Of a stretch of 64,000 nt of DNA, positions 36,355-50,400 are shown piece after piece. Position 1 is the first letter of the stretch. Each line of letters begins with the position of its first letter. The notes beneath the pieces were generated by a model. The model was not told where the DNA came from, made no database searches, and worked only from the letters and a program-made list of their open reading frames with translations. The position numbers and the translations under genes are program-made. Origin of the DNA: Adiantum capillus-veneris (taxonomy: Eukaryota; Streptophyta; Polypodiopsida; Polypodiales; Pteridaceae); contig CM043953.1 in NCBI GenBank assembly GCA_014529385.2, positions 107,762,549 to 107,826,548 on the forward strand, in the 5' to 3' direction.

Positions 36355-36568
36355 GCTCTTGATACCAATGTTATACACGGGGAACTAGAACCTAGGAGTC
36401 CACCTCCCAACCACCCACTATAGAGCATGGCTCCTAGCCCTTTGCCCTAGTTGGAATCCCTTTCCACACTGCCTAGCCCTGCCTTTTCCTTGTCTAGTCC
36501 GGCCTTGCCGTTGTCTTGATAGTTCCCCCTGTGCTCCTAGCTCGCACCTGACCTAGGGTGCTTGGTGT
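36355..36568 (-). repeat. Primer-binding site and LTR of the second gag element
   Basis: gctcttgatacca (36355-36367) is the iMet PBS complement with one extra t. The LTR begins at 36369 (tgttatacacggggaac) and resembles the one at 2278. It is cut by a C homopolymer at 36569. Confidence 0.6.
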
Positions 36569-36589
36569 CCCCCCCCCCCCCCCCCCCCC
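36569..36589. repeat. 21-bp C homopolymer
   Basis: An uninterrupted C run at the junction between the LTR fragment and LINE sequence. Confidence 0.95.
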
Positions 36590-37434
36590 TTCCTTCCCCT
36601 CATCTTTTGTGCATAGATTTTAGCTCCGTCATGGTGCTCAAAATGGAATCCGAGGCCCTGCCCATGGAGGAAGACATCATTAAGTTTTTTCAACTGCTAG
36701 TGGCCAGAAAAACATCAACGAACGATGGAGTCACTCTGATGGATGAAGAGGATGGGACGACTTCACCTTCAAACGATGCCATAGCGGAGGGTGGGGCTCT
36801 GACAAGGGGTTTGACCAAGATGATTAATAATGTGCTCTCAGAGGACAAGGTCCTTTTATTGGGTAAAGAAAAAGGAAAAGAGCTAGTCCATAATGCTCAA
36901 GGAGTAGAATTTGAGGTGAAGACACTCAAGGAGGGAGTGTCCCAGGGGCATATCGATACAAATGTGAACAAGGGATCAACAACTTCTACTGCTCTCAGAC
37001 CAGACATCTCATTTGCAATCATTCTGAAGGGTCCAAACTCCAAGGAATACGCTAAAGTCATAGTTGTTGAGGCATCAAGTGAGCCAGGCTAGGAAAAATT
37101 GAAGAATGTAAAAGGTTTGCTCAAAACATGAGGTGAAAGAAGTAAACAGTCAGTTTGAAGGCAACCCAAACGGTAACAAAAGAACTTGCTTCCAAGCATA
37201 ATGCAGTAGGATCTTTGAAGAAGGACTAGGTGATCAAGGCTATAGTGCTCTAAAGAAGTCTCTTGCTCAACAAGTGGAGTTGCAGAGGCTATCACTATCA
37301 AGATTCCACCAACACTTATTAAAAAGCAGCTAGCCATGCAAGCTAAGATTACGCTCATGTTTTTCTTCAGTGGGAGAGTCCCTAACAGTTTTGAATTGAT
37401 CCAATGGATTCAAGGACCACAAATTCTTGTTCAT

Positions 37435-37479
<45 letters not shown>

Positions 37480-38903
37480 AAAAAACACCAACTTACCTAG
37501 CCAAGGGCTTCTGCTCATTTAGATTCAAGGAGGTCTCTGACATGTTAAATGCATCCTGTCTGGGTCGAGTTCACGGGTCTGCCTAGTTGGCTTTGGGATA
37601 ACATTAGGTTGCTAGCCAGTCAGCCAGGCACCTCCTTGTTTGTTCCTAACAAGAGGGGACTAGGTAGGTCCTCTAATCGGGTTTGTATAGGTTGGAATAT
37701 TTCTAAGTCACCACCTAAGAGCATGGTGATCAATGTTGGAGATGGGCTCATTACTATTTCGCTCAATTTTGGGACATACTTTGGGGCATGCTTCTAGTGT
37801 AACAAATTTGGGCACTTTGCCAAGGATTTCCCCATGAAGTCTAATGGGAATACGATCCTACAATGCAAGATTCCAATGCGGGCTAGGCAGCCATGTCCCT
37901 TTGAAGGAAGCAATTGTGGAAGAGAAGGAGAAACACATGAAGAGTAATGTAGGGACATGAGCGGGGGAGGAAAAAGAGGCTATGGTGTGCATTAATGAAG
38001 CCATCAAATTGTAGAGAAGTCTGTGGAAAAGCGAAGCCTCACACTGCAAATCCCCGAAGGCCCATGCAATGATAAGTTGTTTTTTCTTCATGCTTCTACA
38101 CCTAAACTTCTGACAGTAACAACTTTGTTGGCTAAGCAAGTCCCAGGATTGAAGAGGATCAAAAGGGTGAAGGCGGTGCCCAAATAATTTGTATCATTCA
38201 AGGATACAGGAGCCTTGAAAGGGCAAGTGTCCTCTCCCCCCCGCTCAAGGGAGGGACTTGTGTCCTCTTGCTCCATAATCCCTTTGAAGTGCTTCAAGTG
38301 AAGGAACCTCGGGTTGCTAGAGAACCTCCTGACTCTCCTAGATTCAGGGACGCAAAAACAGGGCAGGGATCGGTCGAATGCTGCGGAATTTGTCCCTCTC
38401 TTCCAATGATGGAAGATCTAGCTATCCAATCATGGAACGTGAAAGGATTAAAGACTCAAAGAAGAACACCCTCTTCTGAGAGGAAGTTAGAAAAATGATA
38501 AGGAAGATAATTGATGGGCCATACAAGTACATCATCTAGATGGTCGCAACAAAAGAAAATACGCATTGGGGACAAAGTTAGTTTTCTATGGAGAGGGAGT
38601 GGACAAGTTCAGTGGCATCCTCTCTATTGTGGACAAGGACCTCAAGCCCAAAGTGGTCCTAAATCACCCATGTGGGAGAGTCCTGGGAGTGAGAGTCAGT
38701 TGGGCAAATCAACCTATCACCATAGTAAACACATACGGCCCGTGCATTTCCAAGGATAGAGCCAAGTTGAGGATGCACCTTATGGATTCCCCTATTGAAG
38801 GAGAGTGGCTAATGATAGGTGACTTCAAAATGGTGGAGAAGAGCAAGGATAGAATAGGCTCAACCTACCTGTTAGCAAGTTCTAAAAAATCTAAATGGTT
38901 AGG
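36590..38903 (+). pseudogene. LINE (non-LTR retrotransposon), 5' part: ORF1 and endonuclease
   Basis: The ORF1-like frame begins near 36631 (MVLKMESEALPMEEDIIKFF) and stops at 37092. A plant LINE ORF1 region at 37549-37797 has VWVEFTGLPSWLWD and LLASQPG, followed by a broken knuckle (C..CNKFGHFAKDF). The endonuclease starts near 38434 (IQSWNVKGL) and continues at 38566-38903 with GRVLGVRVSW, ITIVNTYGP and WLMIGDFKMVEKSKDR, the AP-endonuclease signatures of L1-type elements. Many frameshifts. A copia element interrupts it at 38903/38904 and the RT resumes at 43287. Confidence 0.75.
37435..37475. repeat. 41-bp G homopolymer
   Basis: Uninterrupted G run inside the LINE ORF1 region. It is strongly G-quadruplex prone and hard to sequence, so its exact length is doubtful. 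Confidence 0.9.
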
Positions 38904-39103
38904 TGAAGAGCGCGTGCGAGAGCGTGTGTGTGTGCAGCAATAGAGAAGAGAGGAGACACAGGTTTGGGTGGACTCCAAACACAATAGTGTTAGGGTTATG
39001 AGTCCTTATTCTTTTATGTAGAATGAATGGTCAGTGTTAGTTCCCGGTAGTCTCCGACTGCCTAACACTTAGGCGTGGCACATTGGGCTTTACCACCCCA
39101 ACA
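38904..39103 (-). repeat. 3' LTR of the copia element
   Basis: It begins tgaagagcgcgtgcgagag and ends ccccaaca. 200 bp, paired with 43087-43286. Confidence 0.9.
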
Positions 39104-39146
39104 ACCTCCCACTTAAAGGACAATGTGCCTTTAAGCTGGGGTGACA

Positions 39147-39232
<86 letters not shown>

Positions 39233-39299
39233 CAGGTAGACAATGACCATGATCATCTACCCAATGCCCATGAGTGCCTGACAATGTGTAAACCGCTCT

Positions 39300-42200
39300 G
39301 AAGGTAAGCCCTTTGTTAGAAGATCAGCAGGGTTTTTAGTGGTGTGAACCTTGGCAAGCTGCAATCACTTGTCCTCAAGCACCTCACGAATGAAGTGATA
39401 CTTCGCATCCACATGCTTTGTTTTTGCATGAAACACTGGATTTTTTGCCAATTGTATAGCACTTTGGCTATCACAATGTAACACAGGCATCTCAATATTG
39501 ATTCCCAAGTCTCCCACCAGCCGACCAAGCCATATAGCTTCCTTGCAAGCTTCTGAAGCTGCAATATATTCATCCTCTGTAGTAGACAAGGTAGCATAAT
39601 CTTGCAAACAAGATCGCCATGAAACTACACCTCCAGTGAATTCAAAAACATAGCATGAAGTGGACCTTCTCTTGTCCAAGTCTCTTGCATAATCTGCATC
39701 CGTGTAACCAATTACACATGCTTCCTTTCTTCCAAAGCAAATGCACATGTCTTTTGTACCATTCAAATATCGCATAACCCCTTTCCTGCCTCCCAATGTT
39801 TCTTGCCTGATTTGACATATATCTGCTAGCAACTCCCACTGCAAAAGCAATATCAGTACGTGTAGCAATCATAACATACATCAAACTCCCAACTACAGAT
39901 GAATAAGGCACTTGTGCCATTTCAACCTTTTCCTCTTCAAACTTAGGGCAATCATTTTTAGAAAGTTTCACATATGGAGGCAATGGATTACTCAATGCCT
40001 TCCCCTTATCCATATTGAAACGCTTGAGCACTTTAGCAATGTACTCAGATTGAGACAAATAGACCAATTTCTTGCATCTGTCTCACTTAATGCGCATGCC
40101 AAGGATATGGCTTGCTTCACCCATGTCTTTCATTTCAAAGTTTGCATGTAACTCTAACTTCAAGGCTGAAATCTCATTCCCGCATTTCCCGACAATTAAC
40201 ATATCATCCACATAAAGGACCAAAATCAGCAAACTACCATCATTAACTCGCTTAGTGTAGAGGAAATGGTCCATATTGCTATGTTTGTAGCCTTGAGAGA
40301 GCATGAACAAGTAGAATTTACGATACCACTCCCTTGATGATTGTTTTAGACCATAAAGAGTCTTTTCTAACTGACACACCAAGTCCTTCTCAACAAAACC
40401 TTCAGGATGCTGCATATAAACTTCTTCTTGAAGATCACCTTGCAAGAACGCCGTCTTGACATCCATCTGGTCAAGTTCCTTGTCGTCTTTAGCAACCAAC
40501 ACAAGTACACACCGCAGAGTAGTCATCTTGACAATCGGAGAAAAGATCTCATCAAAGTCAATACCCTGCTGCTGCTTAAATTCTTTAGCAACAAGTCGTG
40601 CCTTGTACTTGGGTTCATTATCATGAGGTGTAATTTTTTGCTTGGACACCCATTTGCATGGTAATGCCTTTTTACCTTTAGGCAACCAAACCAACTTCCG
40701 AGTTTGATTCTTATGCAATGAGTCCATTTTTTATTGTATAGCTTTCTCCCACTTTGCCTTGTCATCCATTGACATGGCTTCCTTATAGTAGGAAGGCTCT
40801 CTGCAATTTGTCAACATAATGTAGTCCAATGAGGGAGTAAATCTATCAGGAGGCCTTGAAACTCTTGTAGGCCTTCTAATAACTGCTTGAGCCGGTTGTC
40901 CCTCAGCAACATCTTGTACTGCAAGAGGATTCTGTACTTTTTGTCTGACATTAGGCACTTCAGCCCTATTGTGGACGATTCCATCTTCTTGTAAGATAAC
41001 TCTCCTGACCTCCACTGTATGCACAGGCTTTTTATGCATTTTTTCTTCATTGAAGTATACGTCGTTACTGCAAACTATCTTTTTAGCTTCAGGATCCCAT
41101 AACCGAAATCCCATCTTGCCAGGATTGCCATAGCCAAGAAATATGCATTTCTTTGACTTAGGAGCCAACTTGCTTCAAAACTCCTTTGGAACATGGCAAT
41201 ACGCTTCACAATGAAAGACTCTAAGATGCTTGTACGAAGGTGGCTTCCCAAACCAAAGCTCTTCAAGTACCTTCTCAGCTAAAGCCTTGTTAGGATATCT
41301 ATTACTAAGATGGGCAGCAGTTGCTAACGCTTTCGCCCAAAATCCATTAGGCAACTCTGCATTAGACAACATGCTACGTAACTTCTCTTGTATGGTACGG
41401 TTCATCCTCTCAGAACACCATTTTGTGGAGGGTTATATGGAGCAGTCAACTCTCTTTTGATGCCTTTGGAATCACAAAAATTATGAAAGGCTTTAGTGAC
41501 ATACTCACCACCATTGTCTGACCTCAAGCACTTTACTTTCTTGCCAGAATGATTCTCCACTAATGCCACAAAATTTTTAAACTTCATCCTTCTTCCTGAG
41601 AGGATATACCCACACTTTCCTTGAGAAGTCATCAAATGAATGCAACAAAGTACAATGAACCTCTCATGGATACGTTAGGCATAGGTCCACAAACATCCTT
41701 ATGCACTAACTCTAATGGCTCACTTTTTCGAGTGCTTCCCCTTTTGTGTCGTGAATGTGTTTGTTTACCATAAAGACAATGCTCACAAACCGAAAAGTCT
41801 AAGAAATTGAAGCTCGACACATAACCAAAACGAGATAAGATTTTCATTCCCTTTTGAGACATATGTCCTAACCGACGATGCCACAAAGAGACACTTGGCT
41901 GCTCGGTTACACAAATTACATGGTTTTTAACATTGGATACATGTAGCATGTACAAAGTCGCAGACTTTGAACCATGTGCTACCACTAAAGGACCTTTGGT
42001 GATCTTTCATGAACTATCACCAAATGTGCAGTAATATCCTGCGTCATCCATTTGTCATGTACTAATCAAGCTTTTGATAAGCTTCGGCACATGTCTCACA
42101 TTCTTGAGCATGAATGAAGAACCATTCTGAAATTTCACTTGCACATCGCCGACACCAACTATGTCGCAAGCAAAATCATTGCCAAGATGTTCATGACCTT

Positions 42201-43080
42201 TACGGGCTGCATCATATGTACTGAACCACTCTCTGTGAGAAGTCACATGAAACAATGCACCTGAGTCAATAAACCAATCCTGTAAAGCATAGTCATCAGT
42301 GGCAACCAAAAATGTTGAATCCATCGTAGATGTGAGATAAATATCCCCATCAGAATCTTCAACAAAAACATTGTTGATCTCTTCAATCTTTATACTGCTT
42401 TCCTTAGTCTTGCCTTCTTCCGACTTCTTGTCTTTACCTTTCTCTTGTTTCCATTTTCGACAGTCTTTCTTCATATGACCCGTTTTGTGACAATGATAGC
42501 ACTCAATGTCTTTTCGGCCACGTGATTTGCTACGAGATTTTCCTCTCTGATTCTGCTTGCCCTTTTCTTGTGATCGACCACGAACAACGAGAGCATTGCT
42601 AGTACCATGAGAAGTATCAAGATTCTTCCTGCTAACCTCTTCAGTAAGCAAATTGCCATGAACATCAGCACATGTTAAACCATCAGCACATGTTAAACCA
42701 TCAGGAGGTGCTGATTTACTTATGGCTGTGCAAAAGGTATCCCAACTTTTTGGCAGCGTAACTAGCAAGAACATTGCTTTGACCGAATTGTCAAAATTGA
42801 CTCCCTGTGCAGAAAGCTGACTGAAAATTGTGCTGAACTCATTGAGATGGTTGCACATGGGTGTGCCCTCATCCATCTTCAAATCAACTAACTTTTTCAT
42901 CCAATAAATCTATGATGTTGCACTTTTCTTCTTATACATGTCACATAACTTCTTCCACAACTCATAACTAGTCTTTTCCATGTTCACATTGAAGTACATA
43001 TTCTTTGACAAAGTTAGCATGATGGTGGACCTAGCAAGATCATCCAACTCCTACCAATCATACTCTTGCACGCACCTTCA
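39300..43080 (-). pseudogene. Copia Gag-Pol (gag, protease, integrase, RT, RNase H), frameshifted
   Basis: Order on the minus strand: gag (42055-42900 and upstream) with knuckle CYHCHKTGHMKKDC; protease IDSGALFHVTSHREWF; integrase zinc part (HRRLGHMSQKG, CEHCLYGK), core Asp in VCGPMP context and RSDNGGEY; RT (40083-40727) with DVKTAFLQGDL, TLYGLKQSSREWY and intact YVDDM; RNase H (39365-39868) with YTDADYARD, EDEYIAASEA, HCDSQSAIQLA. Frames change at about 41635, 41410 (one base lost before the integrase Glu) and 39850, with several stops. All catalytic blocks are readable, but no single intact product can be made. Confidence 0.85.
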
Positions 43081-43086
43081 ACTGGT

Positions 43087-43286
43087 ATAAAAGCGCGTGC
43101 AAGAGCGTGTGTGTGTGTGTGCATCAATGGAGAAGAGAGGAGACACAGATTTGGGTGGACTCCAAACACAATAGTGCTAGGGTTATGAGTCCTTATTCTT
43201 TTATGTAGAATGAATGTTCAGTGTTCTCGGTAGTCTTCGGCCGCCCAACAATTAGGCACGGCACATTGGGATTTACCACCCCAAGA
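43087..43286 (-). repeat. 5' LTR of the copia element
   Basis: It starts ataaaagcgcg, where the other LTR has tgaagagcgcg, and ends ccccaaga. 200 bp. Confidence 0.85.
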
Positions 43287-44910
43287 TTAGGCCTCTGTGA
43301 GAAATGGGCTATGATGGACCTATGGGAGGTGGGCCCTATAACATCATACGAAAAGTCGGGGCTCAGTCCACTTGCTCACATATGAGAATAGGAATGCTAC
43401 ACAAGACCAAGATGAAATGGCTAGGATGATGCTTGATCATCTAAGCCAAATCATTGGCCAACCAGAGACCCACTCTCAAGAAGTGGTTGAAGCAAGAGCA
43501 ACCTTCCTTGAGAGTGTCAATAGGAAAATTCCCCAACTTGAAGCCAACCATCTTGAGATGGCCTTTTTTGAAGATGAGTGCTCACTTGCATTGCAAGCTC
43601 TTGGCAAGGAGGAGTCCCCTGGATGGGATGGTGTGATCATTGAATTATTCAGGGATATTTGGGATGACCTCAAGGTCTAGTAACGTATATGGCTAACCAA
43701 GATTTTGTCAAGGGGTCATTGGATCCTAGTGTGAAAAGAGGGCTTATCAAACCTATCCTAAAGCAGGTTTGTTGCTTGCATCTTAAGCACTGGCATCCCA
43801 TAACTATGATGTCTATGGCATACAAAATCATCACCAAGGCAATTGCTCTTAGAATTCCCCCCCTCTTGGACAGAGTCATCTCCCATCATCAGCACATGCT
43901 TATCAAAGGAAGGGCAATATATGACACTATCTTGGTAGCAATGGTTGGCATTGAATACACAACCTTCACAAAGTAAGAGTGAATTCTTCTTCAACTAGAC
44001 TTGGACAAGGCGTATTACAGGATTATGTGGTCCTTTATTAAAGATTTCATGAAATCACTGGTCTTTGGGCCTCGCCTTTGTTGTCTTATACACACTCTAG
44101 GAGCAGGCAATTAATCTTGCTCAATGATAGAATTGTGGGATCCTTTGAAGCTAGAATATCTATCAAGCAAGGATTCCCCCTGCCCCCCCTTCTCTTTGCC
44201 ATTGGGTCACATCCTCTAATAATGATTCTCAAAGCTGCTACTGCGCAGGGTGAAATTCAAGGTTTAACCTTGCACAACAATGACCAGCTCCTGGCGAAGA
44301 TGTTTGTAAATGACTCCCTCCATTTTTTGAAATCCTACCTCCAGGTGCTCAGGAAGGCGCTAGAGATTGTGCATACATTTTTTGTGGCTTCGGGGTCAAA
44401 TTGTAGTATTGAGACGTCTAAATCTCCCTGAAGGAAAACAACTCATTTAAACCATCAGTCTAGTCAGAGGAACTTGTGTGTAAAGGAAATATAATTTGAC
44501 ATCTAGGTGCCCCCTTGGGGGTGGAGGTTACACACAAGCAAAGGTTGCAGTAGGTCTTGGAAAAGCCAGTGAAAAAGGAGAAGGTGGGAGTATGTGTTGC
44601 ATCCCTTCCTGAGTTGGGTCAAAATGATCAATTCATTTATGCTTCCTTCTATTTCCTTCACTAGCCTACTCGTCAAAATAGCCAAATGCAACTGGAAGGA
44701 GTTTTTGAAACCTGCTAAAATATTATTATGGAGGAACAACACCAAAGCCTCGTCGCCATGGCAATGGGCAAAGTGGGATGTTCTCGCTTGACCGGTAGTC
44801 CAAGGTTACTTGTGTGCCAGGTTGGTGGTCTCACTCACAAAACAAGACCACTCTTGGGCTATCATGACCATGGATATGATAGACAAGGCCAAAATTTTCT
44901 CTAAAGGTAG
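43287..44910 (+). pseudogene. LINE, 3' part: reverse transcriptase
   Basis: Continues the LINE after the copia insertion. Blocks: LGKEESPGWDGVIIELFRDIW, then HWHPITMMSMAYKIITKAIALRI, ISHHQHMLIKGR, LDLDKAYYRIMW, ISIKQGFPLPPLLF (family QGCPLSPLLF) and KMFVNDSLHF, where the F/YADD catalytic block has decayed. A C-terminal stretch with KILLWRN and W.KWDVLA follows. Several frameshifts. Ends at 44910, where the gypsy LTR begins; the 3' UTR and poly(A) are not seen. Confidence 0.8.
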
Positions 44911-47454
<2,544 letters not shown>

Positions 47455-47482
47455 TTAGCCCTCCCCCAGGATGATGGTATAT

Positions 47483-50400
47483 TCATGTACCATCATAGAG
47501 CATCTTTTCCAAAGAGAGTGCTTCAGAGTCCTTGACAAGCTCTTCATTGTTTGGCCCCTTGGAATTTTGGCTTGAGTTACACTCATGCTTCATGTAACAA
47601 TACTTACATGAGCCAGCGGCCTTTTGATAGATCTTTGGTAGATCCTTCGATAGAAGGCGACTCAAATAAGGCTTCAAGCGATACCCGTTTACCTTCCTGG
47701 GGTGCTCTTTCCCATTCAAGTCCATAAGTTGATAGTAACTTGAATTGAAAGCCTTCTTAACTATGTATGGCCCCTGCCATCTAGTTTCAAATTTGGCATC
47801 AAAACGATTATCGAGTCGATTGTCATACCTTAGCACAAGCTCTCCTTCCTTGATGCCTTTGTCCTTCAGTTTCTTGTCGAGCTTTTCTTTCGCTTGTGTG
47901 GCTTTCCACTTGTAGCATTCGTAAGATGCTTCTCTTTTCCATGCAAGCTCCACTAACGTAAGAAGTCGATCCATCCATACCTCTCGATCATCTTGTGCAC
48001 CTTTGCCATGAAGCCGCATTGTTGGAATGTTGAGCTCGATGGGTTGCAAAGCTTCTTGACCATAGACCAAGTGAAATGGTGTGAACTCCGTAGCTTCCCT
48101 ATATGCCCACAAGGCTCCATCCAAGAAGTCATCCCATAGCTTTGTTTTGTTCTTTACCATCTTTCGGATGATTCCTGCAATGATGCCATTAGCCTTCTCT
48201 ACCAAACCATTTGATTGAGGATAGTAGGGTGTGCTATGCCAATTTAGAATGTGAAGCTCATTACAAACTTCTGTGAGCAAGCCCTTCCTAAATCCTGGAC
48301 CATTATCAGAAACGATTTCCAAAGGTGTGCCAAATTTGCAACAAATGTGAGTGTACACAAACTTGCTAATTGTCCTTTCATTCACTCTTGCCACACTTTG
48401 AGCTTCTACCCACCTAGTCATATAGTCTATGGCCACCAAGATATACAATTTTCCATTTTTAGTCCTGGGCAATGGACCCATAGCATCAATGCCCCATTTT
48501 CCAAACGGACCATTTGCAAGGACTAACTGACGTGGACCATGTAACAGACGCTTGTTTCCATTAATCTGACAATTGTGGCAGCTTCTACACCAATGTTGAA
48601 CATCAATGTGCAAGCTTGGCCAAACATACCTGGCAAGCAAAATTTTTTTCGCAGTGAGTTCCTGTGCAAAATGACCACCACACGTTTCCTCATGCAAACC
48701 TTCAAGAATGGCAGGAATCTCCTTGGTTGTCGGTATTCTGCTGCAAACTTGATCTTTTCCTCTTTGGTAGAGGGTACCTTCCAAAAACAAATACGAACTC
48801 GCCTTCTTAATGAGACTCCTCTTTTGAGCCTTTGTGAAGCCCTCTGGAAACTCGCCCTCTAAAATGTAGCTCACAATGGGAGCCAATGATTCCATCCCCT
48901 GGTACCTTGGTTGCTTAATCACTGTTGCTGCCATGATGACCTGCACTTCACCTTCAACACATGTAACTGCTTTTTGGGCAATCAAATCAGCATCTTCATT
49001 TTATTTCCGAGAAATATGATACAATTGTACTTCTTCAAATTGATTGAAGAGTTTACGGATGGCATGAACCTTTTGCCTTAGCCTTTCATTCTTACAAGCC
49101 CAAATACCTAGAATTTGCTTCACAATGAGAAGTGCATCCCCTTTTACCATGAGATGTTGTATACCCTGGCCAATGCACATCTTTAAACCATGAAGTAGTG
49201 TGTCGTATTCTGCTTCATTGTTGCTAGTTGAATCTGGTAGATTGACCTTCTCTTTCATGACCACCTCGCCACTTGGGTTGAGCAACACTAGCCCTCCCCC
49301 TGCTTTTCCTGTGGCTCATCGAAAAGCTCCATCAAAGAACAAGGTAAAAGAATTAGGAATACTTTTTGGTGGTGGCAATGGTAGGGTCTTTACTTGAGGC
49401 ACCTTAATTTCCTTCTCATGTACCCTATAAGTGAGAATCCCTGCCAATTGTGCACGCACACTATCTTTTACCTTGAAAGAGTATTGAAACTCTTGCAACT
49501 CCATAATCCACTTTGAGATCCTAGTACTAAGATTCATTTGAGATGACACCCAAGGGAACAAATTTTCTGCAATGAGAATTACAAAAGGTTTTGGTAGCAG
49601 GTAGGATCTAAACTTTCTCACCGCAAACATTAGAGAAAGCATCATGAGTTCTGCTTCTGTGTAGCCTCTCTCCAAAGCATTCATGACCCTACTAGCAAAG
49701 TAGATGGGTTGCATCCTGGTACTGTGGGGATCTTGTTGTAATAAAACTGCACCAATCGTTTCCTTCCCAACACTAGAGCTAACAAAGAATGTGTACTCCC
49801 AACAAGGAGGCATGAGTGTTGGTAGCTCTGACAAAATGACTTTAATGTTACAAAAGTACTCTTCAAGCTCATCAGACCATGAAAATTCTACTTGTTGTGT
49901 CAACTTTTGCAAAGGATGAAGCAACTCCGAAGCTAAGTGAATAAAGTGTGACATATACTTCACCTTTTGAATGAATGAGATGACCTCTTTGAGATTCTTG
50001 GGTGATGGGAGCTCAATAAGAGCCTTTGCCTTTGAAGGATCCACTTCAATGCCTTTATAGGAAACCTTGTGACCAAGCAAGATTACTTCATCCTCACCTA
50101 TGTGACACTTGTCGGGGTTGAGTTGACCTCCCATGTCATAGAGCTTCTTTAAACCTTCTTCTACCCTTTGTAGATGCAATGATTTTGAACTATAAATGCA
50201 AAAATCATTAATAAAAACGTTAATGGACTTTCCAAAGAATGCTTGAAACATCATGTTCATGAAGCGTTGGAAAGTTGCAGGAGCATTTGTCAGGCCAAAC
50301 GGCATGACTCTAAAAGCATAACAACCCCAAGGAGTGATGAAGGTTGTTTTCAACTGATCTTCCAATGCGATACCTATTTGAAAGTAAGCAGAGTAGCCAT

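Larger units (their letters stand above)
38904..43286 (-). mobile_element. Complete Ty1/copia element nested in the LINE
   Basis: LTRs of 200 bp at 38904-39103 and 43087-43286, target duplication ttagg at 38899-38903 and 43287-43291. The polypurine tract (complement of acctcccactt, about 39105-39115) abuts the 3' LTR. Between it and the RNase H end is a (TA)n tract (39150-39229). No iMet PBS is recognisable next to the 5' LTR, where gag sequence starts within about 60 bp, so the leader and first part of gag are deleted. The LTRs differ at many sites, so this is older than the element at 58579. Confidence 0.9.
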
